Shown piece by piece: positions 41,933-51,224 of a stretch of 64,000 nt of DNA. How positions within the stretch are numbered: the first letter of the stretch is position 1; the number at the start of each line of letters is the position of its first letter. Both the position numbers and the translations under genes were made by a program. Under the pieces are notes generated by a model. It did not search any database, had not been told where the DNA came from, and was given only the letters and a program-made list of their open reading frames with translations. Origin of the DNA: a bacterium (GTDB taxonomy: Bacteria > Verrucomicrobiota > Verrucomicrobiia > Limisphaerales > J093); contig JAJXZJ010000045.1 of NCBI GenBank assembly GCA_021780105.1, forward strand, positions 62,001 through 126,000, written 5' to 3'.

Positions 41933-43795
41933 ATGAACGAACAACAACCTCTAATCGAACGCCCGCGCATGGACGTGGACATCGTGTGCGTCGGTTTCGG
42001 TCCGGCCACCGCCGGGTTTCTGGCCACGTTGTCGCAAAACCTCGTCAAGCCCGACGGCACGCCGGCGGTGGAAAGCGCCGTCATGCCCGGGATGCCGCCG
42101 CAGGTGGTATGTTACGAGCGCGCTGACGACATCGGCTTCGGCGTCTCCGGCGTGGTCACCCGCGCCCGCGGCATTCGCGCCACGTTCCCGCACATCAACC
42201 CGAAATACATTCCGATGGCCACGCCGGTGGCCGAGGAGAAGGTGCTTTACCTGCTGGACCCCGTGGGCGCAAGCCGGCGGCCGGCGGTGATGCGCGGCAC
42301 CGATGCGCTCATTCGCGCCATGAAATGGGCATTGCCGTTCGAGCACGATGCCCTGGATCTCCCGTGGACCCCGGAATTCCTGCACAAGAAGAATGGCGTG
42401 GTGCTCTCGGTCGGCCAGTTCATGCAATGGGTCGGCACCCAGGTGCAAAGCACCGGCGTCGTGCAAATCTGGCCGGGCACGCCGGTGTCGCAGGCGCTCA
42501 TTGACGACAAGCAGGTCGTGGGCGTCCGCCTGCTCGACCAGGGCGTGGACAAGCAGGGCCAGCCGGGCGAGGGCTTCACGCCGGGCATGGACATCCGCGC
42601 CGCGCTGACGGTCGTGGGCGACGGCCCGGTCGGCCCGATCGGCCAGCAACTCGACGCGCATTTCGGCGTGCCAGACGGCCATCACACGCGCGACTGGGCC
42701 GTGGGCATGAAATTCGTCGTGGATTTGCCGCCCGACACGCCGCTGTTGGCCGGCACCGTGCTGCACACGCTGGGCTATCCCGAACCGGAGATTTTCGGCT
42801 TTCTTTACGTGCATCCGGAGCGCGTCGCGTCACTGGGCATTTTCGTGCCGTCGTGGTTCGACAGCCCGATGCGCACCGCCTACCGCTACCTTCAACATTG
42901 GATGCTGCATCCGTATCTCTGGCGCTACCTCAATGGCGGCAAGCTCCGCTCGTGGGGCGCCAAAACCCTCGGCGAATCCGGCCGCCGCGGCGAGCCGCAA
43001 TTGGTGGGCGACGGCTACGCCCGCATTGGCGAAGGCAGCGGCAGCACGAACGTCCTGACAGGCTCCGGCGTGGACGAAGCCTGGGCCACCGGCACGCAAC
43101 TCGCCGAGTCGGTGCTGGAATTGCTCAAGGCGAACCAGCCGTTCACGAAACAAAACCTCGAAGCCACTTACATCAAACGCCGCCGCGCCAGTTGGGTGGA
43201 ACAGGAGGCGGCGGTCGCCGAAAAGGCGCGCGACGGTTTTCAAAAGGGTTTTGTGCGCGGGCTGATGGGTATGGCGCTCGCCGGCCTGACGCACGGCCGG
43301 CTCGCGTTGGGCAGCGATCCGGTCCAGCCGTGGAAGCGCATTCCGAGCCTGGAGGAATACTATCGCAGTCGCATTGCCGCCGGCGACCTCGCGAAACTGC
43401 GCGAGGAGTGCCGTGCCAGGGGCACCTCGGTCCACGGCGCGTTGATGGACAAAGTCGGCTGGCCGGCCATTCCGTTTGATGGCCGGCTGCTGGTGTCGCA
43501 CCAGGATGCGTTGCTCCTAGGCGGCAAGGTGCAGGCGCCGCCGGGCTACGCCGACCATGTGATCTTCCTTTATCCGCAACTCTGCGAGAAATGCGGCACG
43601 AAACTCTGCATCGAGGTTTGCAGCGGCCAGGCGATCACCCCCGGCGACAACGGCGTGCCGGCGTTTGACCGCGAAAAATGCGTTCACTGCGGTGCGTGCT
43701 ACTGGAACTGCGCGCAGCCCGTGCCGGACAATCCGGAGCGAACCAACATCGCCTTCCGCGCCGGCACCGGCGGCCTGCACTCGGCGGAGAATTGA
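41933..43795 (+). CDS. ETF-QO-like flavoprotein with C-terminal iron-sulfur cluster domain
   Basis: The 620-residue protein begins with a FAD-binding Rossmann start (DVDIVCVGFGPATAGFLATL) and continues with FixC/ETF-QO-type features: IGFGVSGVVTRARGIRATFP, TVVGDGPVGPIGQQL and VGDGYARIGEGSGSTNVLTG. The C-terminus (~residues 550-594) has two Cys groups: C-x2-C-x4-C-x3-C (LCEKCGTKLCIEVC), then C-x2-C-x2-C-x3-C (KCVHCGACYWNC). The family transfers electrons from ETF to quinone. Eight cysteines are more than the four of mitochondrial ETF-QO, so two clusters may be bound. It probably works with the adjacent acyl-CoA dehydrogenase. Confidence 0.8.
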   Translation: MNEQQPLIERPRMDVDIVCVGFGPATAGFLATLSQNLVKPDGTPAVESAVMPGMPPQVVCYERADDIGFGVSGVVTRARGIRATFPHINPKYIPMATPVAEEKVLYLLDPVGASRRPAVMRGTDALIRAMKWALPFEHDALDLPWTPEFLHKKNGVVLSVGQFMQWVGTQVQSTGVVQIWPGTPVSQALIDDKQVVGVRLLDQGVDKQGQPGEGFTPGMDIRAALTVVGDGPVGPIGQQLDAHFGVPDGHHTRDWAVGMKFVVDLPPDTPLLAGTVLHTLGYPEPEIFGFLYVHPERVASLGIFVPSWFDSPMRTAYRYLQHWMLHPYLWRYLNGGKLRSWGAKTLGESGRRGEPQLVGDGYARIGEGSGSTNVLTGSGVDEAWATGTQLAESVLELLKANQPFTKQNLEATYIKRRRASWVEQEAAVAEKARDGFQKGFVRGLMGMALAGLTHGRLALGSDPVQPWKRIPSLEEYYRSRIAAGDLAKLREECRARGTSVHGALMDKVGWPAIPFDGRLLVSHQDALLLGGKVQAPPGYADHVIFLYPQLCEKCGTKLCIEVCSGQAITPGDNGVPAFDREKCVHCGACYWNCAQPVPDNPERTNIAFRAGTGGLHSAEN

Positions 43796-43848
43796 ACCGC
43801 GCCCCCCGGCAGGACTTCGTCTGGGAAAGCCGGTGCCAGTTGCGCCGA

Positions 43849-44322
43849 TCACGGTCCCAGTTCGCAAAATTCCACGCGCAAGCCGTCGGTTTCCAAATGC
43901 AGGATGGCCACTGACCGCGGCCGGTGAAACCGCGCCCGGCCGGCCGAGCCGGGATTGAGGAACAGCACGCCGCCGATGACTTCGCTGAAGGGCACATGGG
44001 TGTGGCCAAAGATCGCCGCGGTGGGCGACTCGCGGCGAAGACGTCGCTGAAAGGCCTCGGCGGGGTCGCGTGGATTGACGATGTGATGGAGGAGCAGTTT
44101 GCGCCCGTGCAGTGTCAGCACCTCGGTTTCGCGCCAGCCGAAGCCAGGATCGTCCGTGTTGCCAAGGACGGCGGTCACCGGCGCCATGGTCTCCAACTCC
44201 GCGATCACCCGCGCCTGGCCGATGTCGCCGGCGTGCAGGATGTGGTCCACGCCGGCGAAGAGGTCCTTGACCTGCGGGTCCAGGAAGTTGTGCGTGTCCG
44301 CGATGACGCCAAGGCGGGGCAT
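43849..44322 (-). CDS. YfcE/MJ0936-type metallophosphoesterase
   Basis: The 157-residue protein begins MPRLGVIADTHNFLDPQVKD. It contains the metal-site motifs GDIG (HAGDIGQ), LGNTDDPGFG (the GNxD box), LLHHI and FGHTHVPF, the pattern of calcineurin-like phosphodiesterases of the YfcE class. The enzyme probably cleaves cyclic nucleotides or phosphodiesters. Start at ATG 44322 was chosen because the upstream extension is Pro/Arg-rich and not typical. It lies 52 bp downstream of the membrane protein gene on the same strand. Confidence 0.88.
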   Translation of the reverse strand: MPRLGVIADTHNFLDPQVKDLFAGVDHILHAGDIGQARVIAELETMAPVTAVLGNTDDPGFGWRETEVLTLHGRKLLLHHIVNPRDPAEAFQRRLRRESPTAAIFGHTHVPFSEVIGGVLFLNPGSAGRARFHRPRSVAILHLETDGLRVEFCELGP

Positions 44323-44374
44323 GATCAGTTCGCTCGGAGGAGAAGGCAGGAAGACCGGAGCGTCGCCAGCGGAT

Positions 44375-44998
44375 TTACGCCTTGGCCTCGCCGGTCTTGG
44401 GCGCATCGGCCGGCTCTTCGTCAGATGCCGGCTCCGGTTCCTCGTTTTCCTGCGGTTCGAGTGCGGCGCTGAGTTTCATGGCGCCGGCAAACAGGCCCGT
44501 GAAAAGCCCGCCGCTGAGCAGGGTGTTGCGGAAAAATTCCCAGGTTTGCGGGTAGCCGCCGGTGCCCTTGGTCAGGGCGATGATCCAGCCGGCGAGATTC
44601 TTCGAGTATTCCGGATTCTGGAAGGGATTGAACAGCCACGCCGCCGTGTTCGTGATGAAATAGAAGAGAATCGCCCCCAGCAGTCCCCCGCCGAGCAGAT
44701 TGAGCCAGTTGCTTTGCGGCTTGAACCGCCGGCCCAGCGCGATCAAGGCCAGATAGGCGACGTAGTTGACCACCAGGTAAGGCTGAAACAACGAGGCCCC
44801 GTAGTAAACATTCAGCGCGACATCGGTGACCAGCATGGTTGACAGCGGCAACCACCAAGCCATCCGGCCGGAGAAGTACACACCGCCGCAGAACAATAAT
44901 CCATACACCGCACTGAAATTCGCCGGCATCAGCCCCGGCACGCGCGTCAGCGCGAAGACCACCATGAACACGACGGGCAAACCGCGTTGCAATTTCAC
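44375..44998 (-). CDS. DUF6580-like multi-pass membrane protein
   Basis: The 207-residue protein has about five hydrophobic helices (LPVVFMVVFALTRVPGLMPA; GLLFCGGVYFSGRMAWWLPL; VVNYVAYLALIALGRRF; NLLGGGLLGAILFYFITNTA; LLSGGLFTGLFAGAMKLSAA). The C-terminus is acidic (QENEEPEPASDEEPADAPKT). The segment FYFITNTAAWLFNPFQNPEY resembles the DUF6580/ECF-type substrate-binding transport proteins, which may carry vitamins or small molecules. The exact substrate is unknown. Confidence 0.7.
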   Translation of the reverse strand: MKLQRGLPVVFMVVFALTRVPGLMPANFSAVYGLLFCGGVYFSGRMAWWLPLSTMLVTDVALNVYYGASLFQPYLVVNYVAYLALIALGRRFKPQSNWLNLLGGGLLGAILFYFITNTAAWLFNPFQNPEYSKNLAGWIIALTKGTGGYPQTWEFFRNTLLSGGLFTGLFAGAMKLSAALEPQENEEPEPASDEEPADAPKTGEAKA

Positions 44999-45096
44999 GA
45001 CCGCTGATGATACGCCGGCCGGTCAGGTTGACAAGCGCGTTGCGGGCGGCGCGCGTGGCGCCCGGCGGCGATGGCCACGACGCGGCGGCGGGGTGC

Positions 45097-45125
45097 TTGA
45101 CTTGACCGGCGTTTCCGCCGATATA
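45097..45125 (+). promoter_or_regulatory. Possible sigma-70 type promoter of the mcsA operon
   Basis: TTGACT (45097-45102) and GATATA (45120-45125) are separated by 17 bp. The mcsA start codon is only 14 bp further on, so the leader would be very short. A CtsR-like operator (tandem GGTCAAA) was not found here. Confidence 0.3.
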
Positions 45126-45139
45126 CGGGGCGGTTGCCT

Positions 45140-45658
45140 ATGCTGTGCATGATTTGTAATCAGAAAGAGGCGAAAATCCATCTCACCGACGTGAAGCAGG
45201 GCGAGGTTAAAAAATGGGATCTCTGCGAGGAATGCGCGAAGGCGAAAGGGATTGACGACCAGAGTTTTGCGTTGGCGGACCTGCTCATGGGGCTGGGGGC
45301 CTCGCAGGAGCTGACCGCACCCGCTGCCGCGGGCGAGGAACCGGGCGAAGGGAGCTGCCCGGCGTGCGGATTCACGCAGGCCGACTTCAAGAAATCCGGC
45401 CGGTTGGGCTGCCCGGAGTGCTACCAGACGTTTACCGAAGGTTTGGCCGGCTTGTTGAAGAACATGCACAAAAACACCCGCCACGTCGGCAAGGCGCCGC
45501 GGGCGCAAAGCCAGGGAAGGGAAGATCAGGCGCGGTTGAAGCTGCTCCAGCGCAAACTCGAGGAGGCCGTGGCGGTGGAGAATTACGAGGAAGCCGCCCA
45601 TTTGCGCGACCAGATCAAGGGACTGAAGGAGCACTCCAACAGCCCGTTGACGGTGTAA
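45140..45658 (+). CDS. mcsA: McsA-like zinc and UVR-motif protein
   Basis: The 172-residue protein begins MLCMICNQKEAKIHLTDVKQ. It has CxxC pairs at the N-terminus (CMIC; CEEC) and in the middle (CPAC; CPEC), as in McsA, where they bind zinc. The C-terminus carries a UVR motif (LLQRKLEEAVAVENYEEAAH, then LRDQIKGLKE). McsA activates the protein-arginine kinase McsB. The mcsB start is 3 bp after this stop, so the two are made together. The upstream regulator gene ctsR of Firmicutes is not present. Confidence 0.92.
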   Translation: MLCMICNQKEAKIHLTDVKQGEVKKWDLCEECAKAKGIDDQSFALADLLMGLGASQELTAPAAAGEEPGEGSCPACGFTQADFKKSGRLGCPECYQTFTEGLAGLLKNMHKNTRHVGKAPRAQSQGREDQARLKLLQRKLEEAVAVENYEEAAHLRDQIKGLKEHSNSPLTV

Positions 45659-45661
45659 ACC

Positions 45662-46771
45662 ATGAACTTGAACGAGTTTCTCAGCCCGCCGAGCGCCGCC
45701 GCCCGGCCCGGTGCGCCGAACGACAAGATCGTGTTGTCCAGCCGCGTCCGGCTGGCGCGCAATCTGCGCGGGGTTGCCTTCCCCGGCTGGGCGAAGAAGC
45801 CCGATCGGATCAAGGCCTGCGCGGCCATTCAATCGGCCGTCGAGGGGCTGCCGCAGATGAAGGATGGATTCTCGCAATCCATGGAGGCGCTGTCGGCGCT
45901 GGACAAACAGATTCTGGTGGAACGCCATCTCATCAGCCGCGAGCACGCCGCCAAGGGTGCCGGCAGCGCACTGGTGCTCAGCCGGGATGAATCGTTCAGC
46001 GTCATGGTCAACGAGGAGGACCACCTGCGGATGCAGGCCCTGCGGCCGGGGTTGCAGCTCAAGGAGGCATGGCAGGCGATTGACGCCGTGGACACGGCGC
46101 TCGAAAGCCGGCTGGACTATGCCTTCTCGCCCGAACTGGGTTATCTGACCGCCTGCCCCACAAACGTCGGCACCGGCATCCGCGTCAGCGCGATGCTCCA
46201 CCTGCCGGGCCTGGTGTTGGCGGAGCAGGTGAACCAGATCATCCAGGCGGTGAACAAGCTTGGCCTGGCGGTGCGCGGCCTGTTTGGCGAGGGCACCGAG
46301 GCGCTGGGCAACATGTTCCAGGTGTCCAACCAGATGACGCTCGGCGAAACCGAGGCCGACATCGTGGAACGGCTGAACAAGGTCGTGGCCCAGATCATCG
46401 AGCACGAGGAAAACGCCCGCGCCACGATGCTGGAGAAAAAGCCGCGCGTGGTCTTCAACCACATCGGCCGGGCCTACGGCATCCTGGCCAACGCGCACAG
46501 CGTGTCGTCGAAGGAAGCGCTGAACCTGCTCTCGTTGCTGCGGCTGGGAATTGACGAAGGCATGTTCCCCGGCGTGCAGCGGACGCTGGCGGACCAGTTG
46601 TTCATTCTCACCCAACCGGCGCACCTGCAATCGCGCTACGCCGAGCGGCTCTCCGCCGACGAGCGTGATTTCCACCGCGCCGACATGCTGCGCGAGTGCC
46701 TGCGTGGCGTCAGCCGCCCGGTCGTGCAACCGCCCGCCCCGCCGGCGCCGCCACTGGACAAGGGGCCATGA
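45662..46771 (+). CDS. mcsB: Protein-arginine kinase McsB
   Basis: The 369-residue kinase is of the phosphagen-kinase fold. Landmarks are VLSSRVRLARNL (residues 25-34), the catalytic Cys165 in LTACPTNVGTGIRVS, and RAYGILANAHSVSSKEALNL. The RDxxRA phosphoarginine-pocket motif is RDFHRA (residues 335-340), needed for allosteric activation. It phosphorylates arginines and marks proteins for ClpC-ClpP degradation. It overlaps no gene, lies 3 bp after mcsA, and clpC starts 37 bp later. The last ~25 residues are Pro-rich. Confidence 0.95.
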   Translation: MNLNEFLSPPSAAARPGAPNDKIVLSSRVRLARNLRGVAFPGWAKKPDRIKACAAIQSAVEGLPQMKDGFSQSMEALSALDKQILVERHLISREHAAKGAGSALVLSRDESFSVMVNEEDHLRMQALRPGLQLKEAWQAIDAVDTALESRLDYAFSPELGYLTACPTNVGTGIRVSAMLHLPGLVLAEQVNQIIQAVNKLGLAVRGLFGEGTEALGNMFQVSNQMTLGETEADIVERLNKVVAQIIEHEENARATMLEKKPRVVFNHIGRAYGILANAHSVSSKEALNLLSLLRLGIDEGMFPGVQRTLADQLFILTQPAHLQSRYAERLSADERDFHRADMLRECLRGVSRPVVQPPAPPAPPLDKGP

Positions 46772-46808
46772 ACGAGGCATTGTCCCACAGTAAGGATCGC
46801 GATGTCCT

Positions 46809-49301
46809 ATGAGTGACGAATCCATGAGCAATTTCACTCCCCGCGCGCAACAGGTGATGGCCCTGGCGCGCAAGGAGGCCGACCGTTTCAACCACAATTA
46901 CGTGGGCACCGAGCACCTGCTCCTTGGGCTGATCAAGCTGGGCCAGGGCGTTGCCGTCAACGTGCTGCAGAAGCTGGGGCTTGACCTCGAGACGTTGCGC
47001 CTGGAAGTGGAGAAGCAGGTCGGCACCGGCTCGGACCAGAAACTCATCGGCAACATCCCGCTCACGCCGCGCGTCAAGAAGGTCCTCCAGCTCGCCTCCA
47101 AGGAAGCGCGGGCGCTGAATCACACCTACGTGGGCACTGAGCATTTGCTGCTGGGGCTGTTGCGCGAAGGCGACGGCGTGGCCGCGCGTGTGCTGAAGAA
47201 TCTCGACGTGGACATCGAGGCGACCCGGCAGGAAATCCTCAAGGAGCTTGACCCAAATTTCAGCGGCGAGGAACCGGCCGGCGGCGAGGGCGGCGAAAAA
47301 CCGGAGAAGAAGGGCGAACTCAAAACGCCGGCGTTGAAGGCGTTTGGCCGGGACCTGACGGAAATCGCCCGCAAGGGCGAGATGGACCCGGTGATCGGCC
47401 GGCAGAGTGAAATCGAGCGCGTGATTCAAATCCTGTGCCGGCGCACCAAGAACAACCCGGTGCTGCTGGGTGAAGCCGGCGTCGGGAAGACTGCGATCGT
47501 CGAGGGACTGGCCCAGGAAATCGCCCGCGGCAACGTGCCGGAACTGCTGCGCGAAAAGCGCGTCATCACGCTCGACCTCGCGCTGATGATCGCCGGCACC
47601 AAGTATCGCGGCCAGTTCGAGGAGCGCATCAAGGCGGTCATGGACGAAATCCGGCGCTCGAAAAACATCATTCTTTTCATTGACGAGCTGCACACCATCG
47701 TCGGCGCCGGCTCGGCCGAGGGGACAATGGACGCCTCGAACATCATCAAGCCCGCGCTCAGCCGCGGCGAATTGCAGTGCATCGGTGCCACCACGCTGAA
47801 CGAATACCGCAAATACATCGAGAAGGACGCGGCGCTCGAACGGCGGTTCCAAAGTGTGAAGGTGGATCCACCGTCGCTTGAGGAAGCGGTGCAGATTCTC
47901 AAGGGGCTGCGGCCGAAATACGAGGATCACCACAAGATCGAATTGACCGACGCCGCGCTCGCTTCCGCGGTGAAGCTGTCCGACCGCTACATCACCGGAC
48001 GTTTCCTGCCGGACAAGGCGATTGACGTGATGGACGAAGCCGGCTCGCGTGCCCGCATCGGCGCGATGACCCGCCCGCCGGATGTGAAGAGCCTCGAGGC
48101 CGAGATCGAGCAGATCAAGACCCGCAAGGAACGCGCGATCAAGGAACAGGATTTCGAGGGTGCGGCTGCCATGCGCGACAAGGAAAAGCAGGCCAAGGAC
48201 AAGCTCGATGCCGTCCTAAACGCCTGGAAAACCACCCGCGAGGAAAAGCGCGTCAAGGTGGACGAGGAAGATGTCATGCAGGTCATCTCCAAATGGACCG
48301 GCATTCCCCTCCAGCGCATGGGCCAGAACGAAATTCAAAAGCTGCTCGCCATGGAGCAGGAACTGACCAAGGTGATCATCGGCCAGAGCGAGGCGGTGAT
48401 CGCCATGTGCAAGGCGCTCCGCCGCTCGCGCGCCGACCTCAAGGATCCGCGACGGCCCATCGGCACGTTTGCGCTGCTCGGCCCGACCGGCGTGGGCAAG
48501 ACACTGCTGGCAAAAACGCTCGCCGAAAACATGTTTGGCGACAGCAAGGCGCTCATCCAGCTCGACATGAGCGAATACATGGAGAAGTTCAACGTGTCAC
48601 GGCTGGTGGGTTCGCCGCCGGGTTATGTCGGCTACGAGGAAGGCGGCCAGTTGACCGAAGCCGTCCGCCGCAAACCCTACAGCGTGGTGCTGTTCGACGA
48701 GATTGAGAAAGCCCACCCGGATGTGATGAACATGCTGCTCCAGATTCTGGAGGAAGGAAAGCTCACGGACAGCTTTGGCCGCGCCGTGGACTTCCGCAAT
48801 ACGATCATTCTGCTCACATCCAACGTCGGCTCCGACATCATCCGCAAACAGGGCACGATCGGGTTCACGCCGGTCAGCGAACAATTCGGCTACGAGAAGA
48901 TGCGCGAGAAAATCCTCGACGAAGCCAAGCGCGTCTTCCGGCCGGAATTCCTGAACCGGCTGGACGACGTCATCGTGTTCCGCGCGCTGAACAAGCCCGA
49001 CTTGCTGCAAATCCTCGATCTGGAAGTGGCCAAGGTCATGGACCGGCTCAAGCACAAGAACCTCAAGCTGGAGCTGGACCCGAAGGCGAAGGACTTTCTG
49101 GCGGAAAAGGGCTACGACCCGATGTATGGCGCCCGGCCGATGCGCCGCGCCGTCGAGCGTTACCTCGAAGACCCACTGGCCGAGGAAATCATCCGTGGCA
49201 ACCTCCACGAGAACGAGCCGATCCAGGTCAGCGTGGAACAGGATAAACTCGTGTTCAGCCAGACCGCAGCGGCGGCCGCCAAAGGAACATTGGCCAATTA
49301 G
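46809..49301 (+). CDS. clpC: AAA+ chaperone/unfoldase ClpC
   Basis: The 830-residue protein begins with the Clp N-domain ([40 protein letters not shown]), repeated at ~residues 80-155. The first AAA+ module has Walker A GEAGVGKT (221-228), then a middle domain with a UVR-like motif ([20 protein letters not shown]). The second Walker A is GPTGVGKT (558-565). McsB-marked substrates are delivered here. The final ~52 residues ([20 protein letters not shown] onward) are duplicated at 53748, so the 3' end may be replaced by that of an inserted element. A start at 46824 is possible. Confidence 0.95.
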   Translation: MSDESMSNFTPRAQQVMALARKEADRFNHNYVGTEHLLLGLIKLGQGVAVNVLQKLGLDLETLRLEVEKQVGTGSDQKLIGNIPLTPRVKKVLQLASKEARALNHTYVGTEHLLLGLLREGDGVAARVLKNLDVDIEATRQEILKELDPNFSGEEPAGGEGGEKPEKKGELKTPALKAFGRDLTEIARKGEMDPVIGRQSEIERVIQILCRRTKNNPVLLGEAGVGKTAIVEGLAQEIARGNVPELLREKRVITLDLALMIAGTKYRGQFEERIKAVMDEIRRSKNIILFIDELHTIVGAGSAEGTMDASNIIKPALSRGELQCIGATTLNEYRKYIEKDAALERRFQSVKVDPPSLEEAVQILKGLRPKYEDHHKIELTDAALASAVKLSDRYITGRFLPDKAIDVMDEAGSRARIGAMTRPPDVKSLEAEIEQIKTRKERAIKEQDFEGAAAMRDKEKQAKDKLDAVLNAWKTTREEKRVKVDEEDVMQVISKWTGIPLQRMGQNEIQKLLAMEQELTKVIIGQSEAVIAMCKALRRSRADLKDPRRPIGTFALLGPTGVGKTLLAKTLAENMFGDSKALIQLDMSEYMEKFNVSRLVGSPPGYVGYEEGGQLTEAVRRKPYSVVLFDEIEKAHPDVMNMLLQILEEGKLTDSFGRAVDFRNTIILLTSNVGSDIIRKQGTIGFTPVSEQFGYEKMREKILDEAKRVFRPEFLNRLDDVIVFRALNKPDLLQILDLEVAKVMDRLKHKNLKLELDPKAKDFLAEKGYDPMYGARPMRRAVERYLEDPLAEEIIRGNLHENEPIQVSVEQDKLVFSQTAAAAAKGTLAN
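49140..49264 (+). repeat. Left copy of the clpC 3'-end direct repeat (attL-like)
   Basis: These 125 bases of clpC recur at 53748-53872 in the same orientation with the same length. By eye there are about 15 differences (about 88% identity). The first 20 bases (49140-49159) are identical in both copies, and homology stops exactly upstream of them. That fits a recombination core of which the left tail came from the incoming element. Confidence 0.85.
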
Positions 49302-49781
49302 CCCGTTGAGCAAAGCCAGCGGCTTGACACCGCGCGAAATCTCTGCGGCAAATCGGATCCTCTGGGTTGAGGCTCGAATTCCACGGGACGTTACCAAGCC
49401 TTCTGTTGCCGGACGGCGTTGGACCAGCGGTTCAGTGAGCACCAAGGAGAAAATGGGCTAACTTTTAAAAAAGAAATTGACATTCGGCGTGCTCCAAAGT
49501 AGCCACAACGCATTGTCAATTTTCTGTGTGCTATGCTTTGGATCGGCAAGAGCTTGAAGATCGTCTGGGGCAAATCTCCCAGCACACACCCAGCACACAC
49601 CCACACACCTGAGTTGCGTCCTGTCGTGATGGCAGACCGCGGGCTAAACTTGAATTCTCTTGCCAAAGGTGTCGCCGTCGCGGGTGAAGTTTGTCCACAG
49701 CCTGGCTTGCCGTTAAGTTCTCTCGACTTGGTGGAACGTTTGGGACTCGGAGGAGCGGCGCGGTGGGGATCGCCTCGTTCC
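49302..49781. other. Lower-GC non-coding segment after clpC
   Basis: About 480 bases without a convincing gene, although an in-frame extension of the next gene can be read back to 49629. It contains an AT-rich patch at 49461-49482 (ACTTTTAAAAAAGAAATTG). TTGACA at 49477-49482 could be a -35 box; no good -10 follows at the right distance. It probably holds the promoter for the islet genes. Confidence 0.4.
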
Positions 49782-50831
49782 GTGCGTGTGAACGCAGCTA
49801 TGATCCTCCTCGGATTCGCACTTTTCCGAACGGGTGTCTTGGCACAGAGTTCGGCTCCGGCCGCCACTCGCTCCGAGACAAAGCCGGTTCTTTCCGCGGG
49901 CGCGACCAACGCCAGGCTCGCCCTCTTTCAGGATTTCGTGAACGGCCAAGTGCCCGTCAAGAAAGCCGTCGTTTACCGCAAAATCTCGAAACCTGACGGC
50001 ATGATTATAAACCAAGACTGGTGGTGTTTCGGCTACCAAGACAATACGTGGTACGCGGAACGGCTCAAACCGGCGACAAACGATCCTACAAAACTTGTCC
50101 CGTTATCACATGATGTGATTTGCGGAGCTTCCTTTACACACCTCTGGACCATCAGCGACCAGAACATCCACGTGGCTGCGAAACCGTTCGCGGCCGGCGG
50201 TACCCCAGATCGCTACGGTGCGACTGTCCGAAACCCGATGCAAGCGAGTATCTCGCTAGGATTACCGCGCAGGCTCGACAAGCTGGAGTTGTCGGATGCC
50301 CCCATCGAATGGGACGGCTTAAGGTTTCGCACCGTTAGATATGAGGGTCTCGGCGGGAACGGGGTCGGGATCACAGTCACCTTGGATGGCGATGTGACAC
50401 TGGATGCGAACGGACTTCCCGCCGTTGCTCGTTGGAGTGAAACACACGGCTATACTGGTGGTTCAGTATTTTATGAGTACGGACCGGATACCCAAGGCAT
50501 TCCTACAGCCTTTGTTTGCAAATACACTAAGGAAGCTCTTTCGTATCGCTACGAATTTCTGTCGCTTACCTTAGGAACCAATGATTTGTCAGAAACCGAA
50601 GGCTATGTACCGTCGCTGTTTACTGACTTAAAGCAGGAACGACAGGTTACCATTTGGACCAACAATCAAGACTATTCCCTCATCAACGGTAAACTCGTCT
50701 CCGGTGCCCGCCCGGCACATGTTTATGGGGAGGGACCAAAGCAAACGGGAGTAATTATTCTGATCTCGCTGGCGGCGGTGGCGAGCACGATTCTGGCGCT
50801 GTGGTATCGGCGCTCGAAAAAAGAGAGATAA
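49782..50831 (+). CDS. Hypothetical secreted protein with C-terminal membrane anchor
   Basis: Taking GTG 49782, the product has ~349 residues. It has a signal-like start (AAMILLGFALFRTGVLAQSS), then a ~300-residue domain with Trp/Tyr-rich strands (NQDWWCFGYQDNTWYAERLK; GGSVFYEYGPDTQGIPTAFV). The end is a hydrophobic helix followed by basic residues (VIILISLAAVASTILALW, then YRRSKKER). That tail looks like a sorting or anchor signal, so the protein may be held on the outside of the inner membrane. Codon use is less GC-biased than clpC. It is the first gene of the islet. No family is recognised. Starts at 49629 or 49800 are also possible. Confidence 0.6.
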   Translation: MRVNAAMILLGFALFRTGVLAQSSAPAATRSETKPVLSAGATNARLALFQDFVNGQVPVKKAVVYRKISKPDGMIINQDWWCFGYQDNTWYAERLKPATNDPTKLVPLSHDVICGASFTHLWTISDQNIHVAAKPFAAGGTPDRYGATVRNPMQASISLGLPRRLDKLELSDAPIEWDGLRFRTVRYEGLGGNGVGITVTLDGDVTLDANGLPAVARWSETHGYTGGSVFYEYGPDTQGIPTAFVCKYTKEALSYRYEFLSLTLGTNDLSETEGYVPSLFTDLKQERQVTIWTNNQDYSLINGKLVSGARPAHVYGEGPKQTGVIILISLAAVASTILALWYRRSKKER

Positions 50832-50852
50832 ACCTAACGTAAGGATAAAACC

Positions 50853-51206
50853 ATGAAAGCAATACCAATAATCGGCGCGGCTACAGTTGCTTCTGCCTTC
50901 GTGGCAGGAGCTTGTGTGGTTGCGTGGAATCCGAAGTGTCCGGACCTGCCCGGCGGCTTTGGATGTCCTGACAACTCAGGGCACACGGTCAGTACTTGCA
51001 CGAGCGACGGCACAAAGAAGTCTAACAATGATGTGGGCTCTAGCTCCGGCTATGATCCGGTAGCTTCAAGCGGCACGTGCAACTACACCTGTTATTGGAC
51101 AAATAGTCTGGGCAATACCGTTAACTGTGGGCCATATACACAACACTGGAACGATACCGCGCCGGGTTTGACCAAATGCCCCCACGGCAGTGGAAGTGGC
51201 TCGTAG
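50853..51206 (+). CDS. Small secreted cysteine-rich protein
   Basis: The 117-residue precursor has a hydrophobic leader (MKAIPIIGAATVASAFVAGA). The rest is rich in Gly, Ser, Thr and Asn, with eight Cys in all: one at the leader end (AGAC), then PKC, FGC, STC, GTC, YTC, VNC and TKC. The mature protein probably folds by several disulfides outside the cell. It lies 21 bp after the anchored protein gene and 18 bp before the MauE/glycosyltransferase fusion, so one transcript is likely. It could be a modified surface or signalling peptide; that is inference. Confidence 0.6.
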   Translation: MKAIPIIGAATVASAFVAGACVVAWNPKCPDLPGGFGCPDNSGHTVSTCTSDGTKKSNNDVGSSSGYDPVASSGTCNYTCYWTNSLGNTVNCGPYTQHWNDTAPGLTKCPHGSGSGS

Positions 51207-51224
51207 CAGTTATTGTTTAGCTGT

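Noticed and set aside
45003-45140. CtsR heptad operator or CIRCE element before mcsA
   Set aside because: Looked for tandem GGTCAAA-like and CIRCE-like inverted repeats. Only partial matches such as GGTTGAC were seen.
49533-49781. Longer N-terminus for the anchored islet protein
   Set aside because: The open frame extends upstream, but the signal-peptide-like segment begins at about 49782-49800, so the extension is probably untranslated.
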